From Arthrobacter sp. FW305-BF8 (lineage in GTDB: Bacteria > Actinomycetota > Actinomycetes > Actinomycetales > Micrococcaceae), in NCBI RefSeq assembly GCF_021789315.1, contig NZ_CP084561.1, positions 1,054,001 through 1,118,000 on the forward strand: a stretch of DNA of 64,000 nt, given 5' to 3'. Position 1 is the first letter of the stretch; each line of letters starts with the position of its first letter. Shown piece by piece: positions 1 through 8,574 of the stretch. Made by a program: the position numbers and the translations under genes. The notes below the pieces were generated by a model. That model was not told the origin of the DNA and did not search any database. It worked only from the letters and a program-made list of their open reading frames with translations.

Positions 1-195
1 GCGCAAGGGCCGACGGCTTCTGCCTCCAAGAACCCATCTATGGTGCAAGCCCCTGTTTAGATGAGGTGCCTGTGCGGCACTCGAGACTGTGTTGAGTACT
101 TGCGCGTCAAGTCAACCACTGAGTGCTCGGAGGCTCGGGGAGGATCATTCCCCGGCAAAGAGTGCGTCCACGTTCGCTATTGAAAGGGAAGATCC
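1..195. other. No confident gene at the left window edge
   Basis: One forward frame runs in from the edge and stops with TAG at 58-60. Its last residues read like a possible C-terminus, but nineteen codons are too few to assign. The remainder up to the first gene shows no recognisable RNA or repeat. The sequence GAAAGGGAAGATCC just before 196 is the ribosome binding site of the next gene. Confidence 0.3.
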
Positions 196-900
196 ATGGG
201 TGTCAAAGTGCCTAATCCGGAGTTAGTGAAGGCTCTGGTTCCAAGTGGCGTGCTGCGTGCCGCCATTAATCTGGGAAACCCGGTCCTGGCCCAAGGGGAT
301 GCAGTTCGACCAACCGGCATAACGGTGATGCTTGCGCGCGAAATGGCGACGTGGCTGCATTCTCCGGTTCGGTTCCTGTGCGTCGAAGCAGCCCGTGACG
401 CTTACAGTGCGATGGCTGAGCGGAGGGCAGACGTGTGCTTCCTCGCCAATGAGCCCAAGCGACGCGAACATGTTGCCTTTACTCCGCCATACGTGGTTCT
501 GGAAGGCGTATACGCAACGCGGCTACATGCCCCATTCGAAGATGCGACGGAGGTTGATAGATCTGGAGTGCGTATCGCGGTACGGCGCGGGTCGGCATAT
601 GACCTCTACCTGTCACGCACGATAAATGAAGCGCAAATAGTTCGTGCTAAGTCGGAGACGGACGCCTACGCCCAGCAGGAGTTAGATGTTGTTGCCGGGG
701 TTCGGCAGCCTCTGACGGCTTATGCTTCTTCCTCCGGTGATCGCATCCTTGAGCCGCCATTTATGCGGATACAACAATCGATCGGGCTACCGCAGGGCAC
801 GCCTGATGAGGTCGTCGGCGTAGTCGCCGACTGGCTTGACCACATCAAGTCGACGCTGCCGGTGCGCAGGGAGCTCGAGCGGATAAATGAAGGACCGTAG
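196..900 (+). CDS. Type-2 periplasmic-binding-fold protein (solute-binding family 3 like), no signal peptide
   Basis: The 234-residue product follows the order of solute-binding family 3 domains. An opening strand (SGVLRAAINLGNPVL) is followed by a GITVMLAREMATWL helix, then a strand-loop ending RADVCFLANEPKRREHVAF, a hinge segment GVRIAVRRGSAYDLYL, and a second crossover near QELDVVAGVRQPL. Such proteins usually bind amino acids or small acids for ABC importers and carry an export signal. Here the N-terminus (MGVKVPNPELVKAL) is polar with no lipobox, so the protein is probably cytosolic and may be a sensor or an enzyme of the same fold. The ATG at 196 has a good AAGGGAAG ribosome binding site. 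No permease or ATPase gene is adjacent; a VOC protein and an SDR follow on the same strand, suggesting a catabolic setting. The ligand is unknown. Confidence 0.7.
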   Translation: MGVKVPNPELVKALVPSGVLRAAINLGNPVLAQGDAVRPTGITVMLAREMATWLHSPVRFLCVEAARDAYSAMAERRADVCFLANEPKRREHVAFTPPYVVLEGVYATRLHAPFEDATEVDRSGVRIAVRRGSAYDLYLSRTINEAQIVRAKSETDAYAQQELDVVAGVRQPLTAYASSSGDRILEPPFMRIQQSIGLPQGTPDEVVGVVADWLDHIKSTLPVRRELERINEGP

Positions 901-1112
901 CCTCTTCTATTGGTGCACCTTCAGTCGAGAATTGCACGCATGTCGGAGTGTAATGGTCCCATCAGAAAATATGAATGGTGAGGGGCTTCCATCACGGGCT
1001 ACTATGGCAATAGTCCGGCCCTAGTGCGGGCATGAATGAGTGTCCGAACACCAAGGGCTGGAAACTAAAAAGTCCGTTTCTACCACTCAAATATAAGAGG
1101 AGCTGCATCCCA

Positions 1113-1538
1113 ATGAGGTCTCGGATTCATCACGTGAACATTCCTGCTCTCAAGTTTGAACAAACAATCGCCTTTTATCAGGACATTTTCGATTTGGTCA
1201 ATTTGAACCCGAACTTCGCGACTGACTACAACCAGCGAGGTGGAACTCGTTTTGTCGGTCCGGAGACAGCGGAAACGTCAGAGGGAGCCGAGTGGCCCAC
1301 CATTCACATCTCGGAATCTACACCTCAGTACGCGAAGGCCGTGAGCGAGTTGGGGATCAACCCTCGGCTCAATGGGCATATCGCAATTGCAGTGGATGAT
1401 ATTGAGGAAGTGAAGTCCCGTCTATCTACGGCGGGTATCTTCTACGTTGAGGCCGGGCGCTGGGCTGTTCAGGACTACCATCAGATCTACACCTATGACC
1501 CCTCCATGAATCTCATCGAGATCAACCAGGCATTCTGA
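1113..1538 (+). CDS. VOC-superfamily protein (glyoxalase/dioxygenase fold)
   Basis: A 141-residue single-module vicinal oxygen chelate protein. It opens with the metal-ligand strand SRIHHVNIPAL, continues with the helix AFYQDIFDLV, and has a second half beginning GHIAIAVDDIEEVKSRL and ending YTYDPSMNLIEINQ, where the His and the terminal Glu sit at the usual metal-ligand places. The family includes glyoxalases, isomerases, epimerases and extradiol dioxygenases, so the reaction cannot be assigned. An in-frame ATG at 1032 exists, but ATG 1113 is preferred because AAGAGGAG precedes it and the VOC fold starts immediately after. An SDR gene follows on the same strand after about 155 bases, so the two may be co-transcribed. 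Confidence 0.8.
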   Translation: MRSRIHHVNIPALKFEQTIAFYQDIFDLVNLNPNFATDYNQRGGTRFVGPETAETSEGAEWPTIHISESTPQYAKAVSELGINPRLNGHIAIAVDDIEEVKSRLSTAGIFYVEAGRWAVQDYHQIYTYDPSMNLIEINQAF

Positions 1539-1694
1539 CTGTACGGGCGCAGCAGGCCACATTCGGATCGAGGTGTCGGATCGTTGTAGTCCCACTGGAC
1601 ATGCAGTCCGATCCTTCTCCATGCTGCGGAATTCTCGTAGGCTCCGCAGCAGGCCTGCGAAGCAATAACTCACTAAGTGTGGAGAAGTGAATTT

Positions 1695-2492
1695 ATGGAC
1701 TTGTTATTGGCCGGCAAAAGCGCCATCGTCACAGGAGCTAGTAAGGGGATCGGGCTTTCCGTAGCTACTACCCTTGCTCGTGAGGGCGCTAAAGTTACGA
1801 TGGTCGCGCGCAGCGGTGATGACCTAGAGCGTGCATGCGCTCAGATTCGCTCAGATGGCGGTCAGGCGCTGACTGTATCAGCAGATACGACAAACGAGGC
1901 GGCCATCAGCGTGGTTGTTGCCACGACCTTGCAGGAGTTCGGGAGCGTTGACATACTCGTGAACGCGGCCGCACAGGCTGCCGATGCGACTAAGTCCGCT
2001 GCTATCAACGACCTGCGCGGAGCAGACCTGCTGCATGAGATGGACACCAAAGTGCTCGGCTATCTTCGCTGCGCTCAAGCGGTGGTGCCTCACATGGCTA
2101 GGTCCGGGTGGGGGAGAATAATCAATGTTGCGGGTCTGGGTGCACGGTCGACGGGGTCTGCGTTCAACTCGATCCGCAATGTCTCTGTCGCAGCCATGAC
2201 CAAGAATCTTGCAGATGAGCTGGGTGAGTCGGGTATCAACGTGATCGCAGTTCATCCAGGCATGACTGTGACAGAACGGACTGAAGATCTGCTCGAGCGT
2301 ATGGCCGTAGCGACTGGTGAGGACGTGCCTGCGGTGAAGGAGCGTCTGGATAACGCCATATCTATCGGCCGGATGGTCACATCTGCAGAAGTTGCAGACA
2401 TCATCACCTTCCTCTGCTCCCCACGCAGCGTTGCTATCACAGGCGACTCGGTACCTGTGGGTGGCGGCCAGCGCGGTGTGATCCACTACTGA
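1695..2492 (+). CDS. SDR-fold protein lacking the usual catalytic Tyr/Lys
   Basis: A 265-residue short-chain dehydrogenase/reductase fold. The nucleotide-binding TGASKGIG motif is near residues 14-21 and the structural motif reads VNAAA in place of NNAG. Where the family normally has Y-x-x-x-K, this protein reads AFNSIRNVSVAAMTK, so Tyr and Lys are both Asn. The expected Ser region reads INVAGLGAR. Cofactor binding looks intact, but classical hydride-transfer chemistry is doubtful. I recall a divergent SDR subgroup with a similar RN...ALTKNLADELG region, so this may be a family trait rather than decay. The start is ATG 1695, with GGAGAAG eight bases before; an in-frame GTG at 1677 is less likely. 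A hairpin at 2531-2565 follows the gene. The likely role is CoA-thioester or alcohol metabolism with its neighbours. Confidence 0.8.
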   Translation: MDLLLAGKSAIVTGASKGIGLSVATTLAREGAKVTMVARSGDDLERACAQIRSDGGQALTVSADTTNEAAISVVVATTLQEFGSVDILVNAAAQAADATKSAAINDLRGADLLHEMDTKVLGYLRCAQAVVPHMARSGWGRIINVAGLGARSTGSAFNSIRNVSVAAMTKNLADELGESGINVIAVHPGMTVTERTEDLLERMAVATGEDVPAVKERLDNAISIGRMVTSAEVADIITFLCSPRSVAITGDSVPVGGGQRGVIHY

Positions 2493-2530
2493 CGAACCGC
2501 CGGTTCATGTCCCCCTGCATCGAGTTCTAC

Positions 2531-2565
2531 CTGCCGCCCGTGAACGCCGAGATGTCGGGCGGCAG
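2531..2565 (+). terminator. Hairpin downstream of the SDR gene
   Basis: Arms CTGCCGCCCG (2531-2540) and CGGGCGGCAG (2556-2565) form a perfect 10-bp stem with a 15-nt loop. There is no T-run after it, so termination is probable rather than certain. It separates the SDR gene from the CoA-transferase gene. Confidence 0.5.
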
Positions 2566-2696
2566 GCCGATTCCATGATGTTCCCTCAAAATGTAACGCC
2601 TATTGTGGCCACTGGGCCCGCAGACTTCGCCGGCGGACCGGCAGTCCGAACTATCACTAGAAACGCCGCGCCCGTGGCTGCAGGATAGGAGTTGAC

Positions 2697-3881
2697 GTGG
2701 CGTCCCTGCCGTTAGAAGGACTCACTGTGGTCGCGCTCGAGCAGGCAGTTGCCGCCCCATTTGCGACGCGACAGCTCGCTGATCTGGGCGCCAGGGTGAT
2801 CAAGGTCGAGCGCGACACTGGTGACTTCGCCCGCGGCTACGACGACAAGGTCGTCGGCATGGCCAGTTACTTTGTCTGGCTGAACCGCAGCAAGGAATCT
2901 ATAGTGCTGGACCTTAAGTCAGACGGCGGTTTGCAGGTCCTGCGGCGGCTCGTCGAGGAAGCCGACATCCTCGTCCAGAACCTAGCCCCAGGTGCCGTCG
3001 AACGCATGGGGCTCGGCCCAGATGACGCGCTGCAACTGAACCCGCGCCTGATCCACACCTCCATTTCAGGCTATGGCCGAGGCGGCACCTACGGATCGAA
3101 GAAGGCCTATGACCTGCTGATCCAGTGTGAATCCGGACTGCTGTCCGTGACGGGCACGCCGGAGTCTCCGACCAAGGTTGGCGTCTCCATCGCCGATATC
3201 TGCGCCGGGATGTACGCCTACTCGGGAATCCTTACCGCCCTGATCCAGCGCGGTAAGACCGGACACGGCGACGTCATCGAAGTATCGATGCTCGAGGCAC
3301 TGGCCGAATGGGTCACACAGCCGTACTTTTACTCCGAGTACGGTGGCCAACCCCCGCGCCGAAGCGGCGCCGAGCACGCTTCGATTGCGCCCTACGGCCC
3401 GTTCCCCGCCGCCGACGGAACGGTCTTCTTCGGTGTACAGAACGAACGTGAGTTCAAAGCATTCTGCTCCGATGTGCTTGGCACCCCCGAACTTTTCGCG
3501 GATCCCCGCTTCCAGGGCAACGCGGCTCGCGTAGCCAACCGGCTTGCCTTGCACGAGGTCATCATTGCCGTCTTCGCAGGACTACCCTCAGAGAAGGTTC
3601 TGCAGCGGCTCGACGATGCCGGGATCGCCAATGCGCGGCTGCGCACCATGGCGGAACTCTCCGCCCACCCGCAGCTGGCCGAGCGCGAACGCTGGCGAAA
3701 CGTCGAGTCGCCGGTCGGCCTGTTGCGCAGCCTTGTCCCACCGGTGACTTCCCGCGAGTCGACGATCCGCATGGATCCGATACCCGGCATCGGCGATCAT
3801 ACGGCGACCATTCTGGCGGAGCTGGGCATGCCGGAGGCGAAGGCGAGAAGGTGTCCGCCGACCGGTGCGACTGGGGACTGA
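2697..3881 (+). CDS. CaiB/BaiF (family III) CoA-transferase
   Basis: A 394-residue family III CoA-transferase, full length for the family. It opens PLEGLTVVALEQAVAAPFATRQLADLGARVIKVER, the usual N-terminal Rossmann segment, followed by GDFARGYD and NRSKESIVLDLKS. The catalytic Asp is expected at KKAYDLLIQCESGLLSVTG. These enzymes move CoA between acyl-CoA and a free carboxylate through an aspartyl-CoA intermediate in the cytosol. The start is GTG 2697, preceded by GGATAGGAG. It is the last gene of a forward run and converges on a LysR gene. The paralogue at 21670 is only distantly similar. The substrate is unknown; the CitE-like lyase and dehydrogenases elsewhere in the region suggest an organic acid. 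Confidence 0.88.
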   Translation: MASLPLEGLTVVALEQAVAAPFATRQLADLGARVIKVERDTGDFARGYDDKVVGMASYFVWLNRSKESIVLDLKSDGGLQVLRRLVEEADILVQNLAPGAVERMGLGPDDALQLNPRLIHTSISGYGRGGTYGSKKAYDLLIQCESGLLSVTGTPESPTKVGVSIADICAGMYAYSGILTALIQRGKTGHGDVIEVSMLEALAEWVTQPYFYSEYGGQPPRRSGAEHASIAPYGPFPAADGTVFFGVQNEREFKAFCSDVLGTPELFADPRFQGNAARVANRLALHEVIIAVFAGLPSEKVLQRLDDAGIANARLRTMAELSAHPQLAERERWRNVESPVGLLRSLVPPVTSRESTIRMDPIPGIGDHTATILAELGMPEAKARRCPPTGATGD

Positions 3882-4076
3882 TGATCGTCCGGCTGCAATT
3901 GAGCAACCAAGCCTCCGCCAGGATCCGGGGCCTCATCGGTCCAATGGACTTATCCAAGAACGCAAGCGTTCCCCACGACGAGTTGCATGCACCTGGGACT
4001 TCTCTAAAGTCGGGCCGCGGAGCTGTCCTCAATCCGCTGTGGGTTGAGACGTTCTGCAGCTGTTGTGACGGTATTG

Positions 4077-5012
4077 TTACTGCGAGTCCAGGAGCGTCGC
4101 GGAGGGCCACTCGCCTGTCACGACCAGCCGCCGAGATACTTGCAGTAGCTCGGTCGCCACAGCTTCGACCGCACGAGGTACCCGAGCCGCCCGCGGCAGA
4201 CCGATTACCACAGAGCGCGACACACTCGGCTCTGAGAGAGGGGCACCGCTGAGCTTGCCTTGCTGGACGTCTCGGGCCACGCCCGCAGCTGGCAGGATAG
4301 CCCAACCTCGACCGGCCAACACCATCTGCTTCTGAACGCTCATCGAGTTGGTCTCGACAATGATTTTCGGCTCAAGAGGGATGTCCGCCCTCGCCTTATC
4401 GATGAGGGTGCGTAGACCGTGTCCGACGATTGGCAGGATGAGCGGTTCACGGAGTACCTGCTGCCAGGTGCTCGGTTCTGTTGGTAGTAGGCCCGCTTTG
4501 GGGGGTGCCACCGCCCAAAGGAGCTCATTGAGTAGTGGCTTCACACGCATCGACGTAGTATCTGCCACGTTATAGAGCAGGGCGACGTCGACGATACCGT
4601 CGTCCAACCATTGTTGGAGATCGCGAGAGACTCCTGACAACAAATGGAGCTCCACCCCCGGGAATTTCTCTGCTACCGAATCGATAAGCGTCGGGACCAT
4701 GACATCTAACAGGCTCTCCAGCACCCCTACCGAAACTAGCCCCATTACCTCACCCGGCGCTGGTGTCAGTTCGGATCGGGCGCGCTCCAACTCTTGCAGC
4801 GCCCGGCGGGCATGCGAGAGGAAGACTTCGCCAGCTGGGGTGAGAACCATGCCATGACGTGTCCGCTCGAAGAGGACGACGCCCAGTTCGTCCTCAAGCG
4901 TCTTGATCTGCCGCGTCACCGCCGGCTGCACGAGGTGCAACAGCTGGGCAGCCCTGGTGACACTCTCGACTTCGGCCACGGTAACCATGGCAATGAGTTG
5001 CTTCATCTCCAT
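4077..5012 (-). CDS. LysR-family transcriptional regulator
   Basis: A 311-residue LysR-type regulator. The winged helix-turn-helix is in residues 1-60 (MKQLIAMVTVAEVESVTRAAQLLHLVQPAVTRQIKTLEDELG), followed by a linker helix and a C-terminal effector domain with a periplasmic-binding fold. The ATG at 5012 has AAGGAG five bases upstream; a longer reading from 5069 is less likely. About three residues in four match the second LysR gene (8575-9513), so the two are recent paralogues. By family behaviour it should respond to a pathway intermediate and act on nearby promoters. It lies convergent to the CoA-transferase and downstream of an MFS gene on the same strand. Confidence 0.92.
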   Translation of the reverse strand: MEMKQLIAMVTVAEVESVTRAAQLLHLVQPAVTRQIKTLEDELGVVLFERTRHGMVLTPAGEVFLSHARRALQELERARSELTPAPGEVMGLVSVGVLESLLDVMVPTLIDSVAEKFPGVELHLLSGVSRDLQQWLDDGIVDVALLYNVADTTSMRVKPLLNELLWAVAPPKAGLLPTEPSTWQQVLREPLILPIVGHGLRTLIDKARADIPLEPKIIVETNSMSVQKQMVLAGRGWAILPAAGVARDVQQGKLSGAPLSEPSVSRSVVIGLPRAARVPRAVEAVATELLQVSRRLVVTGEWPSATLLDSQ

Positions 5013-5349
5013 AGGAACTCCTTGGCTTAGGATGCAATGACCCGAACCTATGGATCCAGGGAGCCGCACTCTCCCCAGATGACGGACTACGAAGTCGCAG
5101 ATTTCTGATCACGTTAGCTGGTGGGAAGGCGCATGCCTACGGTAACACAGGGCCCAAGATATGCATGGGAGGGCTTTGGAACGGCCTCATCCTCCGAATT
5201 GTCGCTCCTGCGAAATTCGACTAGGTTCTTCACTAACTCCCGGCCGAAGGGAACTACCGCCGGCGCGGTGTCGTCCGAATCCTATTACGATACATTCCTC
5301 GGCAAGCAAGGGTCCGCATGCGCACCGGCAGCCGGGACCCTCTCCTGCG
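5013..5349. other. Intergenic gap upstream of the LysR gene
   Basis: A 337-nt stretch with no supported gene on either strand. It should contain the LysR promoter and the end of the MFS transcript. Several AT-rich T-N11-A-like patches occur, but none stands out as a clear LysR box, and no strong hairpin was found. Confidence 0.4.
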
Positions 5350-6750
5350 TTAGCTGACCACAATGTCAGGCCGTCCGTCCGATGTCCGGCGGGCACGGGT
5401 TTTTATGGCGTGGAAAAGCAGGGCGCCGAACACGACCGCGCAAAGGAGCGCTCCTATGGCGAAGGTCGTACTTATTCCGGACCCAGTTGGGTGCCTTGTC
5501 GGCGCCATGTTGGCCGCGAGCACTGCACCGGAGATGGCTGTACCGAAGGAGCTGCCCACCGTTCGCAGGACTTGGTTGAAGCTCACCGAACTGCCCAATT
5601 CTGCGGTCGCGACGCTGCGGGCGATGAGCGCCGGCATCGCGGCGTAGCTGGCCCCCATTCCTAAGCCGAATATCAGGGTTCCAACCAGGATTTCCCAGAG
5701 CTGGGTGTGGGCAAGCCATAGCAGCATTCCAGATGCCATCACGGTGCCTGCACCGATTGGCAGCAACATCGTAAGAGGAAGCCGGCGTGATAGGCGGCGA
5801 ACGAGACGGTTCGCGGTGAAGCTTCCCACCGAAAGCGGAAACATCACAAATCCGGCCCAGAACACGGGCAGGGCTATGCCGTAGCCGGTAGAAGCCGGTG
5901 CTTGAGCGACGAGGCTCGAAATCGATAGGCCTATGTATAGGGCAGCACCTAGCCCTATTGCTGCACAGTTAGCCAGCAGTACCTCCCCGTTCCGGAGAAC
6001 ACGAAGATTGACCAAGGGATGCCGCTTCCGCAGCCCCGTCCCGACCCAGGCTGTCAATATAACCGCTGTGAAGATAAATACACCAATTGTCCACACTGAG
6101 CCCCACCCCCAGCTCGACCCTTCACTGACAGCAAGGAGCAGGCCAGCCAAACCCAAACCGAGAAGAGCCACACCCTGGTAGTCAAACGGCACCCGGGCTG
6201 CCTGCGCATCTGTCCCGGTAGGAATAGCCCTGAGCACCACAATGAACGCCGTAACCACGAACAGCGCGGCGAACCAGAACGCGAACCTAAAGTCGAAAAG
6301 CCCGGCAATGACTCCTGTCAGGGGATAGCCAACACCGAGGCCGGTAGCCACTGTCACTGACAGGCTGGATATGGAGACCTGTACTTTTTCGGGCGGGACG
6401 TATCGGCGGGCGAGGGCGATCGTCACCGGAACGATTGCATAAGTGAGACCCTGAAGTGCTCGTCCGATCAGAAATACCGTGAAATTCGGGGCGGAGGCGG
6501 CAAGCACGGACCCCACGAAGATAGCCGCCAGCGAGCAGAGGAGGAGTCGCTTCTTGTGCGGGCCGTCGCTGAGGCGCCCCAAAACAGGAGTCGCAACAGC
6601 ACCAACTAGAAGGTTTATGGTCAGCATCCACTGCGCCGTGCTGACCGGAACATCCATCGCTGCGGCAATGGACGGTACCAGCAGCATGCCCAACGAGCTG
6701 ACGACCGCTGTGGAAAGCGCCGCAAAAATCAGCGCTGGCACTAGTCTCAA
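5350..6750 (-). CDS. MFS transporter, DHA2-like (about 14 TM)
   Basis: A 466-residue major facilitator with the first membrane helix starting almost at residue 1 (LVPALIFAALSTAVVSSLGMLLVP). The inter-helix 2-3 motif A region reads GRLSDGPHKKRLLL and the motif C-like segment is GLGVGYPLTGVIAGLFDFR. The length and the extra central helices fit the 14-helix DHA2 group, which usually exports drugs or organic compounds by proton antiport, though uptake members exist. The proposed start is TTG 6750, because the upstream small frame (6747-6929) stops in the overlapping TTGA. This arrangement suggests translational coupling. Its partners are catabolic genes, so export of a substrate or toxic intermediate is possible. 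Confidence 0.85.
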   Translation of the reverse strand: MRLVPALIFAALSTAVVSSLGMLLVPSIAAAMDVPVSTAQWMLTINLLVGAVATPVLGRLSDGPHKKRLLLCSLAAIFVGSVLAASAPNFTVFLIGRALQGLTYAIVPVTIALARRYVPPEKVQVSISSLSVTVATGLGVGYPLTGVIAGLFDFRFAFWFAALFVVTAFIVVLRAIPTGTDAQAARVPFDYQGVALLGLGLAGLLLAVSEGSSWGWGSVWTIGVFIFTAVILTAWVGTGLRKRHPLVNLRVLRNGEVLLANCAAIGLGAALYIGLSISSLVAQAPASTGYGIALPVFWAGFVMFPLSVGSFTANRLVRRLSRRLPLTMLLPIGAGTVMASGMLLWLAHTQLWEILVGTLIFGLGMGASYAAMPALIARSVATAELGSSVSFNQVLRTVGSSFGTAISGAVLAANMAPTRHPTGSGISTTFAIGALLCAVVFGALLFHAIKTRARRTSDGRPDIVVS

Positions 6751-6929
6751 CGGTCACGCCCGCTTCCCTGCGGGAATCTTCCGATCTTAGCTTTCGAAGA
6801 ATCTGCGGGGTCGCCGTTAGGCCGCCGGGAGGCCCCCGCTACCCCTTCCGGAGAAATGACATCGGAATCAGGCGTCAGCCAGTCGAAGTATTCAAAGTTG
6901 TCTGAAAATAACTGACTGACTACGCGCAT
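6747..6929 (-). CDS. Small coupled upstream frame (60 aa), unrecognised
   Basis: A short frame reading MRVVSQLFSDNFEYFDWL at its start and ending GSGRDR. The ATG at 6929 is preceded at ideal distance by GAGGGGAAG, the strongest ribosome binding site in this neighbourhood. Its TGA overlaps the TTG start of the MFS gene (TTGA, 6747-6750). I recognise no family, and the C-terminal half is Gly/Arg/Ser rich. It may be a leader peptide that couples translation to the MFS gene, or a remnant of a longer gene. The membrane protein has no ribosome binding site of its own that I can see, which supports coupling. Confidence 0.45.
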   Translation of the reverse strand: MRVVSQLFSDNFEYFDWLTPDSDVISPEGVAGASRRPNGDPADSSKAKIGRFPQGSGRDR

Positions 6930-7125
6930 AACTTCCCCTCGGAGCGTGCTCTGGTTCGTTCTAAAGAAATTTCCGCAAGAACTCGTGGCTCGGGGACGTC
7001 GTTGAATGTCGTCGGGGTTAGACTTTAGGGCCAACCCCTTTTTGCCGGGACACTGATGTCCGGAGAGCACTCCCAGTACGTACGGGTTCATCAGAGGCTA
7101 CAGCCGGCGGGACTATCTCGGGCCC

Positions 7126-8145
7126 CTACTGCTTGGGCAAAAAGACGCCCTTGCCATCGCTTTGACGGTCGAACCACTGGTACGCCTCCGCCGCCTGGCT
7201 CAGCGTCCAGCGCTGGGTAAAGAGGGCGTCGAGATCAATACCGCGGTCCAGCACGAAGTCTGCAAGCTTGGACATCTGCACGGAAGAGAGCGTCCAGGAA
7301 GTCTTGGCCGTGATCTGTTTCGTCAGCTGCTCCGTCATGTCCACCTGCAGCCCCGCTCCTCGCCCGATCCAGCACACGGAGCCCCAGAGGCCGAGTACCT
7401 GCAACGCTTGCTGGGTGGCGATGGGCGCTGCTGAGGTCTCGAGGCTCTTTGTGGCGCCACGGCCGCCAGTAAGAGCGAGCACTGCATCCTCGACGGAGTC
7501 GACCTCGCGGGGGTTGATGGTTTCCGCGGCACCGAACTCTTGCGCCCGCTGCAGTCTCTTCGGTTCGATGTCGAGAGCGATCACCTTGGCGCCCATTGCA
7601 GTCGCCAGTTGAGTCGCGGAGAGGCCAACGGGACCCTGCCCGAAGATGGCGATAGTGTCGTCGCCCCGCACATTGATCATCTCGAGGGCACCCCAGGCGG
7701 TGCCCGTACCGCAACTTATGGCAGCCGCTGCCTGAAAGGACAAAGCCTCCGGCAGTGGCATGACGGTCGCGAAAGGCATCTTGATGAAGTCGGCATGGCC
7801 TCCATGAACATTCAGGGCCAGTGCGCGTAATTCCTGGCGGCAGAGGTGCGTCCATCCCGCGCGGCACTGGTCGCAGCGATTGCAACCGATGTAGTGGTGG
7901 ATCATCACGGCACGGCCGACCCACGAAGTGGGTACTAACTCGCCGACGGCTACGATTACGCCGGCCGGCTCGTGACCAGCGATAACGTCCGCCGCTGATC
8001 CCCGGGGCTTGCGGTACTCGTGCAGATCGGATCCGCACATACCAGATGCGCGCACCTCGACGACTACCTCCTCCGGGCCGGGAGTGGGGTCGGGAAAGTG
8101 CTGTAGTTCTAGTTCGCGGTCTCCGCGGAAAACGACTCCTTGCAT
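7126..8145 (-). CDS. Zinc-dependent medium-chain alcohol dehydrogenase
   Basis: A 339-residue MDR-family dehydrogenase. Catalytic-zinc ligands are in GMCGSDLHEY and in GHEPAG. The structural zinc site is the four-Cys cluster GCNRCDQCRAGWTHLC, and the nucleotide-binding loop is FGQGPVGLSATQLA followed by VIALDIEP, where the Asp favours NAD. It should oxidise an alcohol or polyol to an aldehyde or ketone in the cytosol. The start is ATG 8145, with AGGAG seven bases before; a reading from 8361 would add about 70 low-complexity residues and has no site. Neighbours on the strand are LysR upstream and the MFS pair downstream. Sorbitol, threonine or butanediol type substrates are all possible. Confidence 0.9.
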   Translation of the reverse strand: MQGVVFRGDRELELQHFPDPTPGPEEVVVEVRASGMCGSDLHEYRKPRGSAADVIAGHEPAGVIVAVGELVPTSWVGRAVMIHHYIGCNRCDQCRAGWTHLCRQELRALALNVHGGHADFIKMPFATVMPLPEALSFQAAAAISCGTGTAWGALEMINVRGDDTIAIFGQGPVGLSATQLATAMGAKVIALDIEPKRLQRAQEFGAAETINPREVDSVEDAVLALTGGRGATKSLETSAAPIATQQALQVLGLWGSVCWIGRGAGLQVDMTEQLTKQITAKTSWTLSSVQMSKLADFVLDRGIDLDALFTQRWTLSQAAEAYQWFDRQSDGKGVFLPKQ

Positions 8146-8574
8146 CGGAATCTCCTGATTCTTCTCAGATGAATGTGTGCGTCCCAACATTGGTTCGCCA
8201 AACGAATCGTCGGTTAGTGCTTGTGGTTTCAGGGGAGTGCGTCCTCTTGGGCGCGGGAAGCCGAAGGTCACCGGCGCCGCCGGGACCGAAGGCCGCAAAT
8301 GGCGCGACCTTTGAGATCCCGCGCCGACTCCAGCGCGACGAGCGCGTGGAGACATTTCCATCCGAACTGGCGGTGCGCTCCTGCCGACCCACCGCGTCCC
8401 GTGAACTCTTCTACTCGAACGTGCATCGCCGGACGCTTACCATAGTAGGCGGTGATAGAAGGCTGCGATATTAGTATTTGCTGATGGGGGTATATCAAAC
8501 CGACATAGCCTTATTTGCCAGGATGCCACGCCCCGCGCCCCGGCCAGGCAGCAGCATGTACCAAGGTGCAGTCA
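8146..8574. other. Intergenic region upstream of the first alcohol dehydrogenase
   Basis: This 429-nt stretch separates the dehydrogenase start from the LysR stop codon. Open frames on both strands here are short, arginine-rich and without ribosome binding sites. The AT-rich part near 8455-8510 is the likely promoter on the minus strand. No clear operator palindrome or terminator was found. Confidence 0.4.
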
